Notes under the pieces: generated by a model
Database searches by the model: none
What the model was told of the DNA's origin: nothing
What the model saw: the letters and a program-made list of their open reading frames with translations, nothing else
Assembly (NCBI RefSeq): GCF_035610345.1
Contig: NZ_CP141212.1
Coordinates: 1,183,976-1,247,975 of the forward strand
Length of the DNA: 64,000 nucleotides
Source: Sinorhizobium meliloti
GTDB lineage: Bacteria; Pseudomonadota; Alphaproteobacteria; Rhizobiales; Rhizobiaceae
Reading direction: 5' to 3'
In this document: piece after piece, positions 7,990 to 18,124 of the stretch
How positions within the stretch are numbered: position 1 is the stretch's first letter
Layout: each line of letters begins with the position of its first letter
Translations under genes and position numbers: made by a program

Positions 7990-10596
7990 ATGGCGTCCTC
8001 CTCTGAAGAGTTTGAAGAGAAAGACCAGCGGCCGCGGGGCGCATGGATGCTCTTTCTGAAGCGCAACCAGCGCTATCTCTCCGCGCTGGGCACACTCCTC
8101 GTGATCGCGTTCTTCGGGGCGGCGATCTTTCACCTGACGGCCGAGGTGCAATATGACGATGTCGTGTCGGCGCTGTCGGAAACAAGCCGGCGATCGGTGG
8201 CAACGGCGATCCTGTTCACGGGCCTGAGCTTCCTCGCACTCACCTTCTATGACGTCAGCGCGCTCGACTACATCGAACGCAAGCTCCCTTATCCCGCCGT
8301 CGCGCTCACCGCCGCCTGCGCCTATGCGGTCGGCAACACGGCGGGCTTCGGTCCGCTGAGCGGCGGCGCAATCCGCTATCGGTCCTATTCGCGCCTTGGA
8401 CTGGAACCGGAGGAGATCGCCCGTATCATCGCCTTCGTCACGCTCGCCTTCGGATTGGGGCTCGCGGCAGTCACATGCCTGAGCCTGCTTGCCGTTGGCG
8501 AATACGTGGCGCCGTTGACCGGGATCGATGCGGCATGGCTGCGGGCAATCGCCGCCTTCGTCCTTGCCGGCTTGCTGGCGGTGCTGGTCGCCGCCCGCAG
8601 CGGTCGCGAGGTCCGCATCGGCCGCCTCGTCCTGCGTCTGCCGGACTCACGGACATCGTCGCGCCAGTTCCTCGTGACGGCGCTCGATCTCGCTGCGTCG
8701 GCGAGCGTCCTCTATGTCCTTTTGCCCGCCGGGACGGTGGGCTGGCCCGCTTTCCTGGCGATCTACGCCGTGGCGGTCGGCCTCGGGGTGCTCAGCCACG
8801 TGCCGGCGGGGCTCGGCGTTTTTGAAGCGGTGATCGTTGCGAGCCTGGGCCGCGCAGCCGGCGTCGACGCGGTGCTCGGTGCACTCGTCCTCTACCGCGT
8901 CATCTACCACCTGTTGCCCTTGCTCATCGCCATCGTCGTGATGATCGGCATCGAACTCCGCCAGTTGGCGGGCCACCCGGCAGCCTCCAGCCTTCGCCGC
9001 GCCGGCGGCCGGATGACGCCGCTCTTGCTTGCCACGCTGGCGCTCGTCCTCGCCTTGATGCTGGTGCTCTCGGGCGTGACGCCGACGCCGGACGAGAACC
9101 TGGACTTTCTTGCGAATTACGTGCCCCTTCCGATCATTGAAGGCGCGCATTTCCTGGCGAGCCTGTTGGGGCTGGCGCTGTTCATCGTCGCTCGGGGGCT
9201 GGCGCTGCGTCTCGACGGCGCCTGGTGGGCATCGATCGCGATCGCGCTGGCCGCAATCCTGCTTTCCCTGGTGAAGGCGGTGGCGCTCGGGGAAGCCGGC
9301 ATGCTCGCCTTCCTCCTTGTCGGGCTGCTCGCGAGTCGTCGGCTCTTCAACCGTCCTGCCTCGCTTTTCGGACAGGCGCTGACGCTGCCGTGGCTTACCG
9401 CGCTCGGCGTCATCTGTTTCGGCGCATTCGTCGTCCTGCTCTTCGTCTATCGCGACGTCGCATATAGCCATGAGCTCTGGTGGCAGTTCGAATTCTCCGC
9501 CGAGGCGCCGCGCGGGCTCCGCGCCCTTCTGGGAGTGACGATCGGCGCAAGTGCTGTAGCGACCTGGAGCCTGATGCGCCCGGCCGCTGCGGCGGTTGCG
9601 CCCGCCTGCCGGCAGGAGATGGAACGGGCTATCGCCATCGTCGACGCGCAGGACATGTCCGATGCCAACCTCGTGCGCATGGGTGACAAGAGCATCATGT
9701 TCTCCGCCGACGGCCGGGCCTTCATCATGTATGGCCGCTGGGCGCGTTCCTGGATTGCGTTGTTCGATCCGGTCGGGCCCGTGGATGCCTGGCCGGACCT
9801 GATCTGGCAGTTCATCGAGGCGGCGCGCTCCAATGGTTGCCGGGCCGTCTTCTACCAGGTCTCGGCGCACGGGCTTGCCCATTACGCGGATGCGGGCTTG
9901 CGAGCCTTCCGCCTCGGCGAACTTGCCGAGGTCGATCTCACGCGCTTCGAGATGAAGGGCGGCAAGTGGGCAAACCTGCGCCAGCAGGTGAGCCGTGGCC
10001 TTCGCGACGGGCTGGAGTTCTCGGTCGTCGCGCCTGCGGAGGTGTCGCCGATCCTTCCGGAGCTCGAGGCCGTTTCCGATGCTTGGCTCGCCCATCACAA
10101 TGCGCGGGAAAAGGGCTTTTCCCTCGGCGCCTTCGATCCGCGATATCTGACGGCGCAGCCTGTTGCGATCCTCAAATGGCAGGGTCGCATCGTGGCCTTC
10201 TCCAATATTCTGATCACCGGCACGAAGGAGGAGGGCTCGGTCGACCTCATGCGTTTCTCGCCCGAGGCGCCGAAAGGGGCGATGGATTTCCTGTTCGCGC
10301 AACTGATGGAATATCTGAAAAACGAAGGCTATCGGCGTTTCAATCTCGGAATGGCACCGCTGTCGGGAATGTCGGAGCGGCGGCTGGCGCCCGTATGGGA
10401 CCGCGCCGGCCGGGCATTTTACGAGCACGGCGAGCGCTTCTACAACTTCAAGGGATTGCGTGCCTTCAAGTCCAAGTTTCACCCGCAGTGGCAACCGCGC
10501 TACCTGGTGGCGAGCGGCGGCTTCAACCCGATCCTGGCGCTGATGGATGCGACATTCCTGATCGGCGGCGGTCTGAAGGGAGTGATCGGGAAATGA
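7990..10596 (+). CDS. mprF: Bifunctional lysylphosphatidylglycerol synthase/flippase MprF (LpiA)
   Basis: 868 residues. The N-terminal two thirds are a polytopic flippase domain with many hydrophobic segments (for example TLLVIAFFGAAIF) and the conserved NTAGFGPLSGGAIRYR loop. From about residue 540 to the end is the soluble GNAT-like DUF2156 synthase domain (VDLTRFEMKGGKWANLRQQV, EGSVDLMRFSPEAPKGAMDF), which moves lysine from Lys-tRNA to phosphatidylglycerol. The product lowers envelope negative charge. In S. medicae the orthologue lpiA is low-pH-inducible, and in R. tropici it gives polymyxin and acid resistance. The stop overlaps the acvB start (ATGA). Confidence 0.93.
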   Translation: MASSSEEFEEKDQRPRGAWMLFLKRNQRYLSALGTLLVIAFFGAAIFHLTAEVQYDDVVSALSETSRRSVATAILFTGLSFLALTFYDVSALDYIERKLPYPAVALTAACAYAVGNTAGFGPLSGGAIRYRSYSRLGLEPEEIARIIAFVTLAFGLGLAAVTCLSLLAVGEYVAPLTGIDAAWLRAIAAFVLAGLLAVLVAARSGREVRIGRLVLRLPDSRTSSRQFLVTALDLAASASVLYVLLPAGTVGWPAFLAIYAVAVGLGVLSHVPAGLGVFEAVIVASLGRAAGVDAVLGALVLYRVIYHLLPLLIAIVVMIGIELRQLAGHPAASSLRRAGGRMTPLLLATLALVLALMLVLSGVTPTPDENLDFLANYVPLPIIEGAHFLASLLGLALFIVARGLALRLDGAWWASIAIALAAILLSLVKAVALGEAGMLAFLLVGLLASRRLFNRPASLFGQALTLPWLTALGVICFGAFVVLLFVYRDVAYSHELWWQFEFSAEAPRGLRALLGVTIGASAVATWSLMRPAAAAVAPACRQEMERAIAIVDAQDMSDANLVRMGDKSIMFSADGRAFIMYGRWARSWIALFDPVGPVDAWPDLIWQFIEAARSNGCRAVFYQVSAHGLAHYADAGLRAFRLGELAEVDLTRFEMKGGKWANLRQQVSRGLRDGLEFSVVAPAEVSPILPELEAVSDAWLAHHNAREKGFSLGAFDPRYLTAQPVAILKWQGRIVAFSNILITGTKEEGSVDLMRFSPEAPKGAMDFLFAQLMEYLKNEGYRRFNLGMAPLSGMSERRLAPVWDRAGRAFYEHGERFYNFKGLRAFKSKFHPQWQPRYLVASGGFNPILALMDATFLIGGGLKGVIGK

Positions 10597-11975
10597 CCCC
10601 CATTAAAAGGATATTGAAGCATGCAGCCCTGGCGGCCCTGATTGCCGGCACTGCATCCCTTCCGTCTTTTGCCGAAGACTCGGCAAAGTTCGACACCGGC
10701 TTGATCCCCGCACCGCACATCCTGTTCCCGAAAGAGGCGCCTTCCGGCGCCGTGGTGCTGCTTTCGGACGCCGGCGGCTGGACTGAGAGGGAGGATGCCG
10801 TGGCCCGAAAGCTTTCGAGCGAGAAAGCGCTCGTCATCGGCATCGACCTCAAGGCCTATATGGCAGCCCTTGCCAGGGATGACGGGGACTGCGTCTACAC
10901 CGTTTCGGACATCGAATCCTTGAGTCAGCAGGTGCAGCGCGCGGCCGGCAGCGGCGCCTATCGGCCGCCGATCGTCGCCGGCGTCGGCGCCGGCGGCGCC
11001 ATGGCGCTGGCAATCGCCGCACAGTCGCCCGCAGCGACCATCGGCCGGACGCTCGCGGTCGATCCCGAAGAGGGTATCGCCCTGACGAAGCAGCTCTGCA
11101 CTCCGGCCGAAAAAATTCGAAAAGGCGACCGCATGGTCTACGGCCTGACCGATGGCGCCTTACCCGACCCGGTAACCGTAATCTCTTCGCCGTCCGCGTC
11201 GCCCGCCGGGCGCGAGCACGTTGCCGCTCTCGCGGCCAAGCATCCGGACGTCGAAGTCCAGGCGAGCGACGAAGACGTCTATGCCGCACTCTCCGGCACG
11301 CTCGCCGGGTACATCCAGCAGGAGGACGACGGGGACAACCCGTTCGGGCTCCCCCTGACCGTTCTCGATGCGAAGCCAACGCGCGATACCATGGCGGTGA
11401 TCTATTCCGGCGACGGCGGCTGGCGCGACATCGACAAGGAGGTCGGCAATGCCCTGCAGCAGCAGGGCGTGCCCGTCGTCGGGGTGGATTCGCTGCGCTA
11501 TTTCTGGTCGGAGCGCCAGCCGCAGGCGACGGCGGACGATCTCGCCCGTGTCATCACCTATTACGGCAAGCGGTGGAACGTCCGCAACGTAGTGCTGATC
11601 GGCTATTCCTTCGGCGCCGACATCCTGCCGCGCACATACAACCTGCTTGCGCCCGCGACCCGCGCACGCATACGGCAGGTCACGCTCATGGCACTGTCGC
11701 ATCGCGCCGACTACAAGATCTCCGTCCTCGGCTGGCTCGGCGCCGATGGGGAGGGGAATGCCGGCGACCCGGTCGACGACATCAAGGCGATCGAGCCGCC
11801 ACTCGTTCAGTGCATCTACGGCACCGACGAGGAGGACGACGCTTGCCCGGATCTGAAATCCTCCGGTATCGAGGTGGTTCCCATCCAGGGTGGCCATCAT
11901 TTCGATGGCGATTATGCCGCTCTGACACGACGCGTCCTTGATGCGCTCGACCGGCGGCTGGCGATGGGAAGATGA
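10593..11975 (+). CDS. acvB: AcvB/VirJ family lysyl-phosphatidylglycerol hydrolase
   Basis: 460 residues. A Sec signal (LKHAALAALIAGTASLPSFA) is followed by two VirJ-like alpha/beta-hydrolase halves. The C-terminal half has the nucleophile elbow GYSFGAD (Ser339) and a late His in GGHHFDGDY. AcvB of Agrobacterium is a periplasmic hydrolase of lysyl-PG needed for lipid balance and virulence; the rhizobial orthologue (AtvA) is required for acid tolerance. The ATG overlaps the mprF stop by four bases, so synthesis and breakdown of the same lipid are translationally coupled. The frame runs open far upstream inside mprF, but that part is not the gene. Confidence 0.93.
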   Translation: MTPIKRILKHAALAALIAGTASLPSFAEDSAKFDTGLIPAPHILFPKEAPSGAVVLLSDAGGWTEREDAVARKLSSEKALVIGIDLKAYMAALARDDGDCVYTVSDIESLSQQVQRAAGSGAYRPPIVAGVGAGGAMALAIAAQSPAATIGRTLAVDPEEGIALTKQLCTPAEKIRKGDRMVYGLTDGALPDPVTVISSPSASPAGREHVAALAAKHPDVEVQASDEDVYAALSGTLAGYIQQEDDGDNPFGLPLTVLDAKPTRDTMAVIYSGDGGWRDIDKEVGNALQQQGVPVVGVDSLRYFWSERQPQATADDLARVITYYGKRWNVRNVVLIGYSFGADILPRTYNLLAPATRARIRQVTLMALSHRADYKISVLGWLGADGEGNAGDPVDDIKAIEPPLVQCIYGTDEEDDACPDLKSSGIEVVPIQGGHHFDGDYAALTRRVLDALDRRLAMGR

Positions 11976-11985
11976 CCCGCTTGCG

Positions 11986-12648
11986 TCAGATGACGGGGGA
12001 AATGAGCGTACCCGTTGCCTCGCCCACGGCATGGCTGACCACCCGGCCGGCTTCCATCCGCACCTTGCCTTCAGCCACGAGCCGAAGCGCCATCGGATAG
12101 GTCTTGTGCTCGACGGTAAGGACGCGGGCGGCGAGGGTATCCGCCGTGTCGCCGGAAACGACCGGTACGGCCGCCTGGGCGACGATCGGCCCGTCATCCA
12201 TACCCTCCGTCACGAAGTGCACGGTGCAGCCTGCGATCCTCATCCCGGCGTCGATCGCCCTGCGGTGGGTGTGGAGCCCTGGGAAGAGCGGAAGCAGTGA
12301 CGGGTGGATGTTGAGGATCCGGCCCTCGTAGCGCTGGATGAAGGCCGCAGAAAGAAGGCGCATATAGCCCGCGAGACAGATCACGTCCGGCTGGAGGCGG
12401 TCGAGCTCGGCCAGGATTGCTCCCTCGTGCGCTTCCTTGCTCGCAAAATCCTTGCGAACGAAGGCGAAGGTCGGAATGCCGAGCCCGGCCGCCTTGTCGA
12501 GGCCACCTGCATCCGCCTTGTCGGCGATCACCGCAATGATCTCGGCCGGAAAATCCGGCGCGGCGGCAGCCTTCGCCAGCGCGATCATGTTGGAGCCGCC
12601 GCCGGAAATGAACACGACGACCTTCTTCTTGCCGGTCATCAAGCTCAT
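11986..12648 (-). CDS. purN: Phosphoribosylglycinamide formyltransferase
   Basis: 220 residues. PurN transfers a formyl group from 10-formyl-THF to GAR in de novo purine synthesis. Visible hallmarks are FISGGGSNM (phosphate-binding loop), the LAGYMRLL segment, the catalytic Asn-His pair in [12 protein letters not shown], and the catalytic Asp in [10 protein letters not shown]. The start ATG overlaps the purM stop by four bases. A second in-frame ATG lies three codons downstream (MTGKKK) and could be used. It converges with acvB across ten bases. Confidence 0.96.
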   Translation of the reverse strand: MSLMTGKKKVVVFISGGGSNMIALAKAAAAPDFPAEIIAVIADKADAGGLDKAAGLGIPTFAFVRKDFASKEAHEGAILAELDRLQPDVICLAGYMRLLSAAFIQRYEGRILNIHPSLLPLFPGLHTHRRAIDAGMRIAGCTVHFVTEGMDDGPIVAQAAVPVVSGDTADTLAARVLTVEHKTYPMALRLVAEGKVRMEAGRVVSHAVGEATGTLISPVI

Positions 12649-13715
12649 ATGGCGAGATTGCCCTTGTAGATCGTGCCGGGTGTGCCCTCGGCGCGTGCGA
12701 CCATGCGGCCGAGCGTGAAGACCGTTTCGCCTTCGCCGGCAAGCACAGCCGCAACTTTTTCCGCTTCGCTCGCCGGAACCACGGCGATCATGCCGACGCC
12801 GCAATTGAAGGTGCGCAGCATCTCGTTGGCGGCAACGCCGCCGGTCTTTGCGAGCCACGAGAAGACGGCCGGCGGCTTGATCGCGCCGAGGTCGATCTCG
12901 GCGGCAAGATGCTTCGGCAGCACCCGCGGAATATTCTCGGGGAAGCCGCCGCCGGTGATGTGGGCCAGTGCCTTGATCGCACCCGTCCCGCGGATCGCCT
13001 TCAAGAGCGGTTTCACATAGATGCGCGTCGGAGTCATCAGGAGGTCGGCGAGAGTGCCTTCGCCGAAAGGTGCCGGAGCATCCCAGGCAAGGCCCGAGAG
13101 CGAAGCGATCTTGCGCACCAGCGAATAGCCGTTCGAGTGCACGCCCGAGGAGGCAAGCCCGAGGATGACGTCGCCTTCAGCGATGTCGCCGGCAGGCAGA
13201 AGCTGCCCGCGCTCGGCTGCGCCGACGGCAAAGCCGGCAAGATCGTAGTCGCCGCCGGAATACATGCCCGGCATCTCGGCCGTCTCGCCGCCGATCAACG
13301 CGCATCCGGCCTCGCGGCAGCCGGCGGCAATTCCCGCGACGATCGCGGCGCCCTGGTCGGGATCGAGCTTGCCGGTCGCGAAGTAGTCGAGGAAGAACAG
13401 CGGTTCGGCGCCCTGCACCACGAGATCGTTCACGCACATGGCGACGAGGTCGATGCCGACCGTGTCATGCTTGTCGGCGTCGATCGCGATCTTGAGCTTC
13501 GTGCCGACGCCGTCATTGGCGGCGACGAGGACCGGGTCGCTGAAACCGGCGGCTTTCAGGTCGAAAAGGCCGCCGAACCCGCCGATCTCGCCATCGGCGC
13601 CGGGGCGCCGGGTCGAGCGGACATGCGGCTTGATCTTCTCGACCAGCAGGTTGCCGGCATCGATATCGACACCTGCGTCGCTGTAGGTGAGGCCGTTCTT
13701 TCCCGACTGGCTCAT
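12645..13715 (-). CDS. purM: Phosphoribosylformylglycinamidine cyclo-ligase (AIR synthetase)
   Basis: 356 residues. PurM closes the imidazole ring of AIR from FGAM with ATP. The conserved start [20 protein letters not shown] fixes the ATG at 13715; an in-frame ATG 15 codons upstream is not needed. Family blocks include [13 protein letters not shown] (ATP/metal region), [11 protein letters not shown] and [14 protein letters not shown]. First gene of the purM-purN operon, translationally coupled to purN, and transcribed away from the permease gene. Confidence 0.96.
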   Translation of the reverse strand: MSQSGKNGLTYSDAGVDIDAGNLLVEKIKPHVRSTRRPGADGEIGGFGGLFDLKAAGFSDPVLVAANDGVGTKLKIAIDADKHDTVGIDLVAMCVNDLVVQGAEPLFFLDYFATGKLDPDQGAAIVAGIAAGCREAGCALIGGETAEMPGMYSGGDYDLAGFAVGAAERGQLLPAGDIAEGDVILGLASSGVHSNGYSLVRKIASLSGLAWDAPAPFGEGTLADLLMTPTRIYVKPLLKAIRGTGAIKALAHITGGGFPENIPRVLPKHLAAEIDLGAIKPPAVFSWLAKTGGVAANEMLRTFNCGVGMIAVVPASEAEKVAAVLAGEGETVFTLGRMVARAEGTPGTIYKGNLAI

Positions 13716-13876
13716 GCTCGCTCTCCAAGGCTCGTCGCTGATTGCGGATGCGATTGGCACGGAGAAGCGAGGAGTGCAAGCGCGGAGGCGCGCCCGATCC
13801 TGCTTTTTTCGTGAATCTGCCTGTGGTCAGCGCCTTCTGCCGGTCACAGGCCGTTTGTCCCGTGACCGCCGCCGGA

Positions 13877-13906
13877 CTTGACCTTGGCGCGCCCCAAGCC
13901 CTATCT
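13877..13906 (+). promoter_or_regulatory. Candidate housekeeping promoter for the permease-hdaA unit
   Basis: CTTGAC at 13877 and CTATCT at 13901, separated by 18 bases, resemble the rhizobial sigma-70 consensus CTTGAC-N17-CTATAT. It lies 55 bases before the permease ATG. Prediction only. Confidence 0.45.
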
Positions 13907-13960
13907 CGTGCGAACGAACGACGCGGAAGGTGCGGTGTGCCGCGCGCAACGGGGGCCGTC

Positions 13961-15076
13961 ATGGGCGATCGGGTCAGCAGTATGGGACTTCAGCGCCAGA
14001 TCTTTTTCTGGCTGCTGGTGCTTGTCGCCTTCATTGCCTTCCTGCTGGTGTTCAGCTCCATCCTTCTGCCCTTTCTCGCCGGCATGGCGCTCGCCTATTT
14101 TCTCGATCCTGTAGCCGATCGCCTGGAGCGGCTCGGTCTGAGCCGGCTGATGGCGACGATCGCCATCCTGGTCGCCTTCGTCGTCGTGCTGGCGCTGTCG
14201 CTGATGATCATCGTTCCGCTGGTCGTCACGCAAGCCGCCGAATTCATTCAGAAAATGCCGGGTTACATCACCAGGCTTCAGGAGTTCCTGACCGACAGCC
14301 AGTCGACGCTGTTACCGGACTGGCTCGCCGGCCAGATGACGACCATCAAGCAGAACTCGGCCAAGCTCTTAGAGCAAGGCGCAAGCTTCCTCGGCACGCT
14401 GTTCCAGCAGATCTGGAATTCCGGCCTCGCACTTCTCAATATCCTGTCCCTATTCGTCATCACCCCTGTCGTCGCCTTCTATCTGCTGCTCGACTGGGAC
14501 CGGATGGTCGACAGGGTCGACAGCTGGATACCGCGCGATTACGTCGAGGTCGTGCGGCAGATCGCTCGCGACATGAATACGACCATTGCCGGGTTCGTAC
14601 GCGGCCAGGGCTCTCTCTGCGTGATCCTCGGCCTTTACTACGGGATCGGGCTGAGCATGGTCGGCCTCAATTTCGGCCTCCTGATCGGCCTCTTCGCCGG
14701 CATGATCAGTTTCATCCCCTATGTGGGATCGCTGGTCGGTCTCGTGCTTGCGCTCGGCGTCGCGCTCGTTCAGTTCTGGCCGGACTATGTCTGGATCCTT
14801 GTGGTTCTCGCCGTTTTCTTCAGCGGCCAGTTTCTCGAAGGCAATATTCTGCAGCCGAAACTGGTCGGCAAAAGCGTCGGGCTGCACCCGGTCTGGCTGA
14901 TGTTCGCCCTGCTTGCGTTCGGCGCGCTCTTCGGCTTCGTCGGCCTGCTCGTGGCGGTGCCCGCAGCGGCCGCGATCGGTGTGCTTGTCCGCTTCGGCAT
15001 CCAGCGGTACCTTGATAGCGATCTCTATCACGGGCATAGAACAGCCGTTCACAAGGAGCCGGAGAGCAACGGCTAG
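13961..15076 (+). CDS. AI-2E family transporter / PerM-like permease
   Basis: 371 residues with about eight membrane segments arranged as in the PerM/AI-2E exporter family: three near the N-terminus (IFFWLLVLVAFIAFLLVFSS and following), a soluble helical stretch containing QTILPDWL-like sequence, then a C-terminal cluster including GSLVGLVLALGVALVQFW and EGNILQPKLVGKSVGLHPVW, the family signature. The substrate is generally unknown. The ATG at 13961 and another at 13982 (MGLQRQ) are both plausible. It precedes hdaA, an order also seen in relatives. Confidence 0.85.
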   Translation: MGDRVSSMGLQRQIFFWLLVLVAFIAFLLVFSSILLPFLAGMALAYFLDPVADRLERLGLSRLMATIAILVAFVVVLALSLMIIVPLVVTQAAEFIQKMPGYITRLQEFLTDSQSTLLPDWLAGQMTTIKQNSAKLLEQGASFLGTLFQQIWNSGLALLNILSLFVITPVVAFYLLLDWDRMVDRVDSWIPRDYVEVVRQIARDMNTTIAGFVRGQGSLCVILGLYYGIGLSMVGLNFGLLIGLFAGMISFIPYVGSLVGLVLALGVALVQFWPDYVWILVVLAVFFSGQFLEGNILQPKLVGKSVGLHPVWLMFALLAFGALFGFVGLLVAVPAAAAIGVLVRFGIQRYLDSDLYHGHRTAVHKEPESNG

Positions 15077-15085
15077 AGCACTTCC

Positions 15086-15126
15086 AGTGCATAGCGGTTT
15101 TCCGTGCGGACGTGCGTAGCTGCAAA
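15086..15126 (+). repeat. Short dispersed repeat, copy 1 (partner at 60677-60716)
   Basis: A 40-base block containing TAGCGGTTTTCCGT that matches 60677-60716 at 35 of 40 positions by eye. Both copies lie shortly upstream of a gene start (hdaA here, the MerR gene there). Confidence 0.7.
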
Positions 15127-15149
15127 AGGTGAATGCTCACGGGTAATGC

Positions 15150-15839
15150 ATGAAGAGACATCTGTCCGAACAATTGCCTTTGGTCTTCGACCATGCGCCC
15201 GCAACCGGTCGCGACGACCTGCTCGTCTCGGACCGGTTGAGCGCAGCCATTTCCATCGTCGATCACTGGCCCGTCTGGCCGTCGCCGGTGGTCATCATTT
15301 GCGGGCCGGTCGGTTCCGGCAAATCGCATCTTGCGGGCATCTGGCGCGAAAAGGCGAGGGCGGAGCCGATACATCCCTTCGCCGGCTCGAACGCTGCCGA
15401 TATCGCCGCGGAAAAGCCGGTCCTCTTCGAGGATGCCGACCGCCAGGGCTTCGACGATACGGCTCTCTTCCATGTCATCAACAGCGTGCGACAGAACGGT
15501 ACGGCGCTTTTGATGACGTCTCGGCTATGGCCGATGTCATGGCCGGTGCGACTTCCTGACCTCAAGTCGCGCCTCAAGGCTGCCACCGTGGTCGAAATCG
15601 GCGAGCCCGACGACGAATTGCTCGGGCAGGTGCTCACCAAGCTTTTTGCCGACCGCCAGCTCCTCGTGGACGAGCGCCTGGTCGGCTATGTCGTCGCGCG
15701 CATGGAACGCTCGCTGGAGGCGGCGCAGACCATCGTCGAGCGGATAGATCACCTGGCGCTTGCGCGTGGAACGCGGCCGACCCGTGCGCTCGCCGCGGAA
15801 GTTCTGGAAGAGCTTGCAAATACAAGCCTCTCCGATTGA
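15150..15839 (+). CDS. hdaA: DnaA-related regulatory protein HdaA
   Basis: 229 residues. A DnaA-type AAA+ domain without the DNA-binding domain IV. Walker A is GPVGSGKS at 52-59. The N-terminal EQLPLVF (residues 7-13) fits the sliding-clamp-binding motif (QLxLxF) of Hda proteins. Hda bound to the beta clamp stimulates ATP hydrolysis on DnaA and so stops re-initiation of replication. It lies between the permease and ppk. The ribosome site is weak. Confidence 0.88.
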   Translation: MKRHLSEQLPLVFDHAPATGRDDLLVSDRLSAAISIVDHWPVWPSPVVIICGPVGSGKSHLAGIWREKARAEPIHPFAGSNAADIAAEKPVLFEDADRQGFDDTALFHVINSVRQNGTALLMTSRLWPMSWPVRLPDLKSRLKAATVVEIGEPDDELLGQVLTKLFADRQLLVDERLVGYVVARMERSLEAAQTIVERIDHLALARGTRPTRALAAEVLEELANTSLSD

Positions 15840-15857
15840 CTGTCACAGTTCCGTCGT
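15840..15857 (+). promoter_or_regulatory. Candidate PHO box upstream of ppk
   Basis: CTGTCAC-AGTT-CCGTCGT: two 7-base half-sites four bases apart, matching the PhoB repeat CTGTCAT at 6/7 and 5/7 positions. It sits directly after the hdaA stop, 45 bases before the ppk ATG. Functional status untested. Confidence 0.45.
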
Positions 15858-15902
15858 CAAACTGGGGTAGCTCGTCGTTCGGAGTAATGGGGCTTTACAG
15901 GC

Positions 15903-18113
15903 ATGGACAGCGCAACGTCTGCAATCACGGAACACGAGGCATCTGCTGAGCAGAAGCGTGAGGCGCCGGCCGAAGCGCTGGACCTTCTCAAGAGCCCCGA
16001 GCGCTTCGTCAACCGCGAGTTCTCCTGGCTTCAGTTCAACCGCCGGGTCCTCGAGGAGACGCTGAACACGGCGCACCCCCTTCTGGAGCGCGTCCGTTTT
16101 CTGTCGATCTCCGCCGCCAATCTCGATGAATTCTTCATGGTTCGTGTCGCGGGTCTGGAGGGCCAGGTCCGTTCCGGGCTTTCGCTGCGTAGCCCGGACG
16201 GCCTGACGCCGGCGGAAACGCTCGAGAGCATTCTGACGGAAGTCGACAATCTGCAGATGGAGCAGCAGGCATCGCTTGCCGTCCTGCAGCAATATCTCGC
16301 CAAGGAAGATATCCTCATCGTCCGTCCGGCTTCGCTTTCCGCGCAGGATCGCAGCTGGCTCGCGAACGAATTCGACCAGGCGATCTTCCCCGTGTTGACG
16401 CCGCTCTCGATCGATCCGGCGCACCCGTTCCCGTTCATTCCGAATCTCGGCTTCTCCATCGGCCTGCAGCTCGTCAGCAAGACCGGGCGCGACCCGATGA
16501 CGGCGCTGCTGCGCCTGCCGGTGGCGCTCGATCGCTTCATTCGCCTGCCGGATGTCAAGAACGTCATCCGCTACATCACCCTCGAAGATGTCGTCAGCCA
16601 GTTCATCGACCGGCTTTTCCCGGGCTACGAGGTGAAGGGGTCGGGCACGTTCCGCATCATTCGAGACAGCGATATCGAAGTCGAGGAGGAAGCCGAAGAC
16701 CTCGTCCGTCTTTTCGAGACCGCCCTCAAGCGCCGCCGTCGCGGGTCGGTGATCCGCATCGAGACCGATTCCGAGATGCCGGCTTCGCTGCGCCAGTTCG
16801 TCGTGCAGGAGCTCGGCGTCCCGGAAAATCGCGTCGCGGTCCTGCCGGGCCTGCTGGCGCTGAACACGCTTTCGGAGATCACCAAGGCGCCGCGCGAGGA
16901 CCTGCGCTTCGAGCCCTACAATCCGCGCTTCCCGGAGCGTGTGCGCGAACATGCGGGCGACTGTCTTGCCGCCATCCGTGAAAAGGACATGGTGGTCCAC
17001 CACCCCTACGAATCCTTCGATGTCGTCGTGCAGTTCCTGCTGCAGGCTGCGCGCGATCCGGACGTGCTCGCGATCAAACAGACGCTTTACCGAACCTCGA
17101 ACGACAGCCCGATCGTGCGCGCGCTGATCGATGCCGCCGAGGCCGGCAAGTCGGTGACGGCGCTTGTCGAGCTCAAGGCGCGGTTCGACGAGGAGGCGAA
17201 TATCCGCTGGGCGCGCGACCTCGAGCGCGCCGGCGTCCAGGTGGTTTTCGGCTTCATCGAGTTGAAGACCCACGCCAAGATGTCGATGGTCGTGCGCCGT
17301 GAGGAGGGCAAGCTCAGGACCTATTGCCATCTCGGCACCGGAAACTACCACCCGGTCACGGCGAAAATCTATACCGACCTGTCGTTCTTCACCTGCAACC
17401 CGGTGATCGCTCACGACATGGCGAACATCTTCAACTTCATCACCGGCTACGGGGAGCCTGAAGGGGGCATGAAACTCGCAGTGTCACCGCATACGCTGCG
17501 TCCGCGCATCCTCAAGCACATCGAGGAGGAGATCGTCCACGCGCAAGCCGGGCGGCCGGCGTCGATCTGGATGAAGATGAACTCCCTGGTGGACCCGGAA
17601 ATCATCGATGCGCTCTACAAGGCAAGCTGCGCAGGCGTCGAGATCGATCTCGTCGTGCGCGGCATCTGCTGCCTCAGGCCGCAGGTGCCCGGGCTCTCCG
17701 ACAACATCCGCGTCAAGTCCATCGTCGGTCGCTTCCTGGAGCATTCAAGAATTTTCTGCTTCGGCAACGGACATGGACTTCCATCGGAGAATGCGCTTGT
17801 CTATATCGGCTCGGCGGATATGATGCCGCGCAATCTGGATAGGCGGGTGGAGACGCTCGTTCCTCTCATCAACCGCACTGTGCACGAACAGGTTCTTTCG
17901 CAGATCATGCTGGGCAATCTCATCGACAACCAGCAGAGCTACGAGATTCTTCCGGACGGCACCTCGCGCCGCATGGAAGTCGGCAAGGACGCCGAGCCGT
18001 TCAACGCTCAGCATTATTTCATGACCAATCCGAGCCTTTCGGGCCGGGGTGAGGCTCTGAAATCCAGTGCACCGAAGCTGATCGCCGGCTGGAAGAGCGG
18101 CTGGCACAAGTAA
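15903..18113 (+). CDS. ppk: Polyphosphate kinase 1
   Basis: 736 residues, full length. PPK1 polymerises the ATP gamma-phosphate into polyphosphate. N-terminal [16 protein letters not shown], the phospholipase-D-like catalytic blocks with the phospho-accepting His in KTHAKMSMV and the nearby HLGTGNYHP, and the C-terminal [17 protein letters not shown] are all present. ppx begins 11 bases downstream, so the making and breaking of polyP are cotranscribed. A PHO-box-like sequence precedes the gene. Confidence 0.97.
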   Translation: MDSATSAITEHEASAEQKREAPAEALDLLKSPERFVNREFSWLQFNRRVLEETLNTAHPLLERVRFLSISAANLDEFFMVRVAGLEGQVRSGLSLRSPDGLTPAETLESILTEVDNLQMEQQASLAVLQQYLAKEDILIVRPASLSAQDRSWLANEFDQAIFPVLTPLSIDPAHPFPFIPNLGFSIGLQLVSKTGRDPMTALLRLPVALDRFIRLPDVKNVIRYITLEDVVSQFIDRLFPGYEVKGSGTFRIIRDSDIEVEEEAEDLVRLFETALKRRRRGSVIRIETDSEMPASLRQFVVQELGVPENRVAVLPGLLALNTLSEITKAPREDLRFEPYNPRFPERVREHAGDCLAAIREKDMVVHHPYESFDVVVQFLLQAARDPDVLAIKQTLYRTSNDSPIVRALIDAAEAGKSVTALVELKARFDEEANIRWARDLERAGVQVVFGFIELKTHAKMSMVVRREEGKLRTYCHLGTGNYHPVTAKIYTDLSFFTCNPVIAHDMANIFNFITGYGEPEGGMKLAVSPHTLRPRILKHIEEEIVHAQAGRPASIWMKMNSLVDPEIIDALYKASCAGVEIDLVVRGICCLRPQVPGLSDNIRVKSIVGRFLEHSRIFCFGNGHGLPSENALVYIGSADMMPRNLDRRVETLVPLINRTVHEQVLSQIMLGNLIDNQQSYEILPDGTSRRMEVGKDAEPFNAQHYFMTNPSLSGRGEALKSSAPKLIAGWKSGWHK

Positions 18114-18124
18114 ACTGGAATTGC

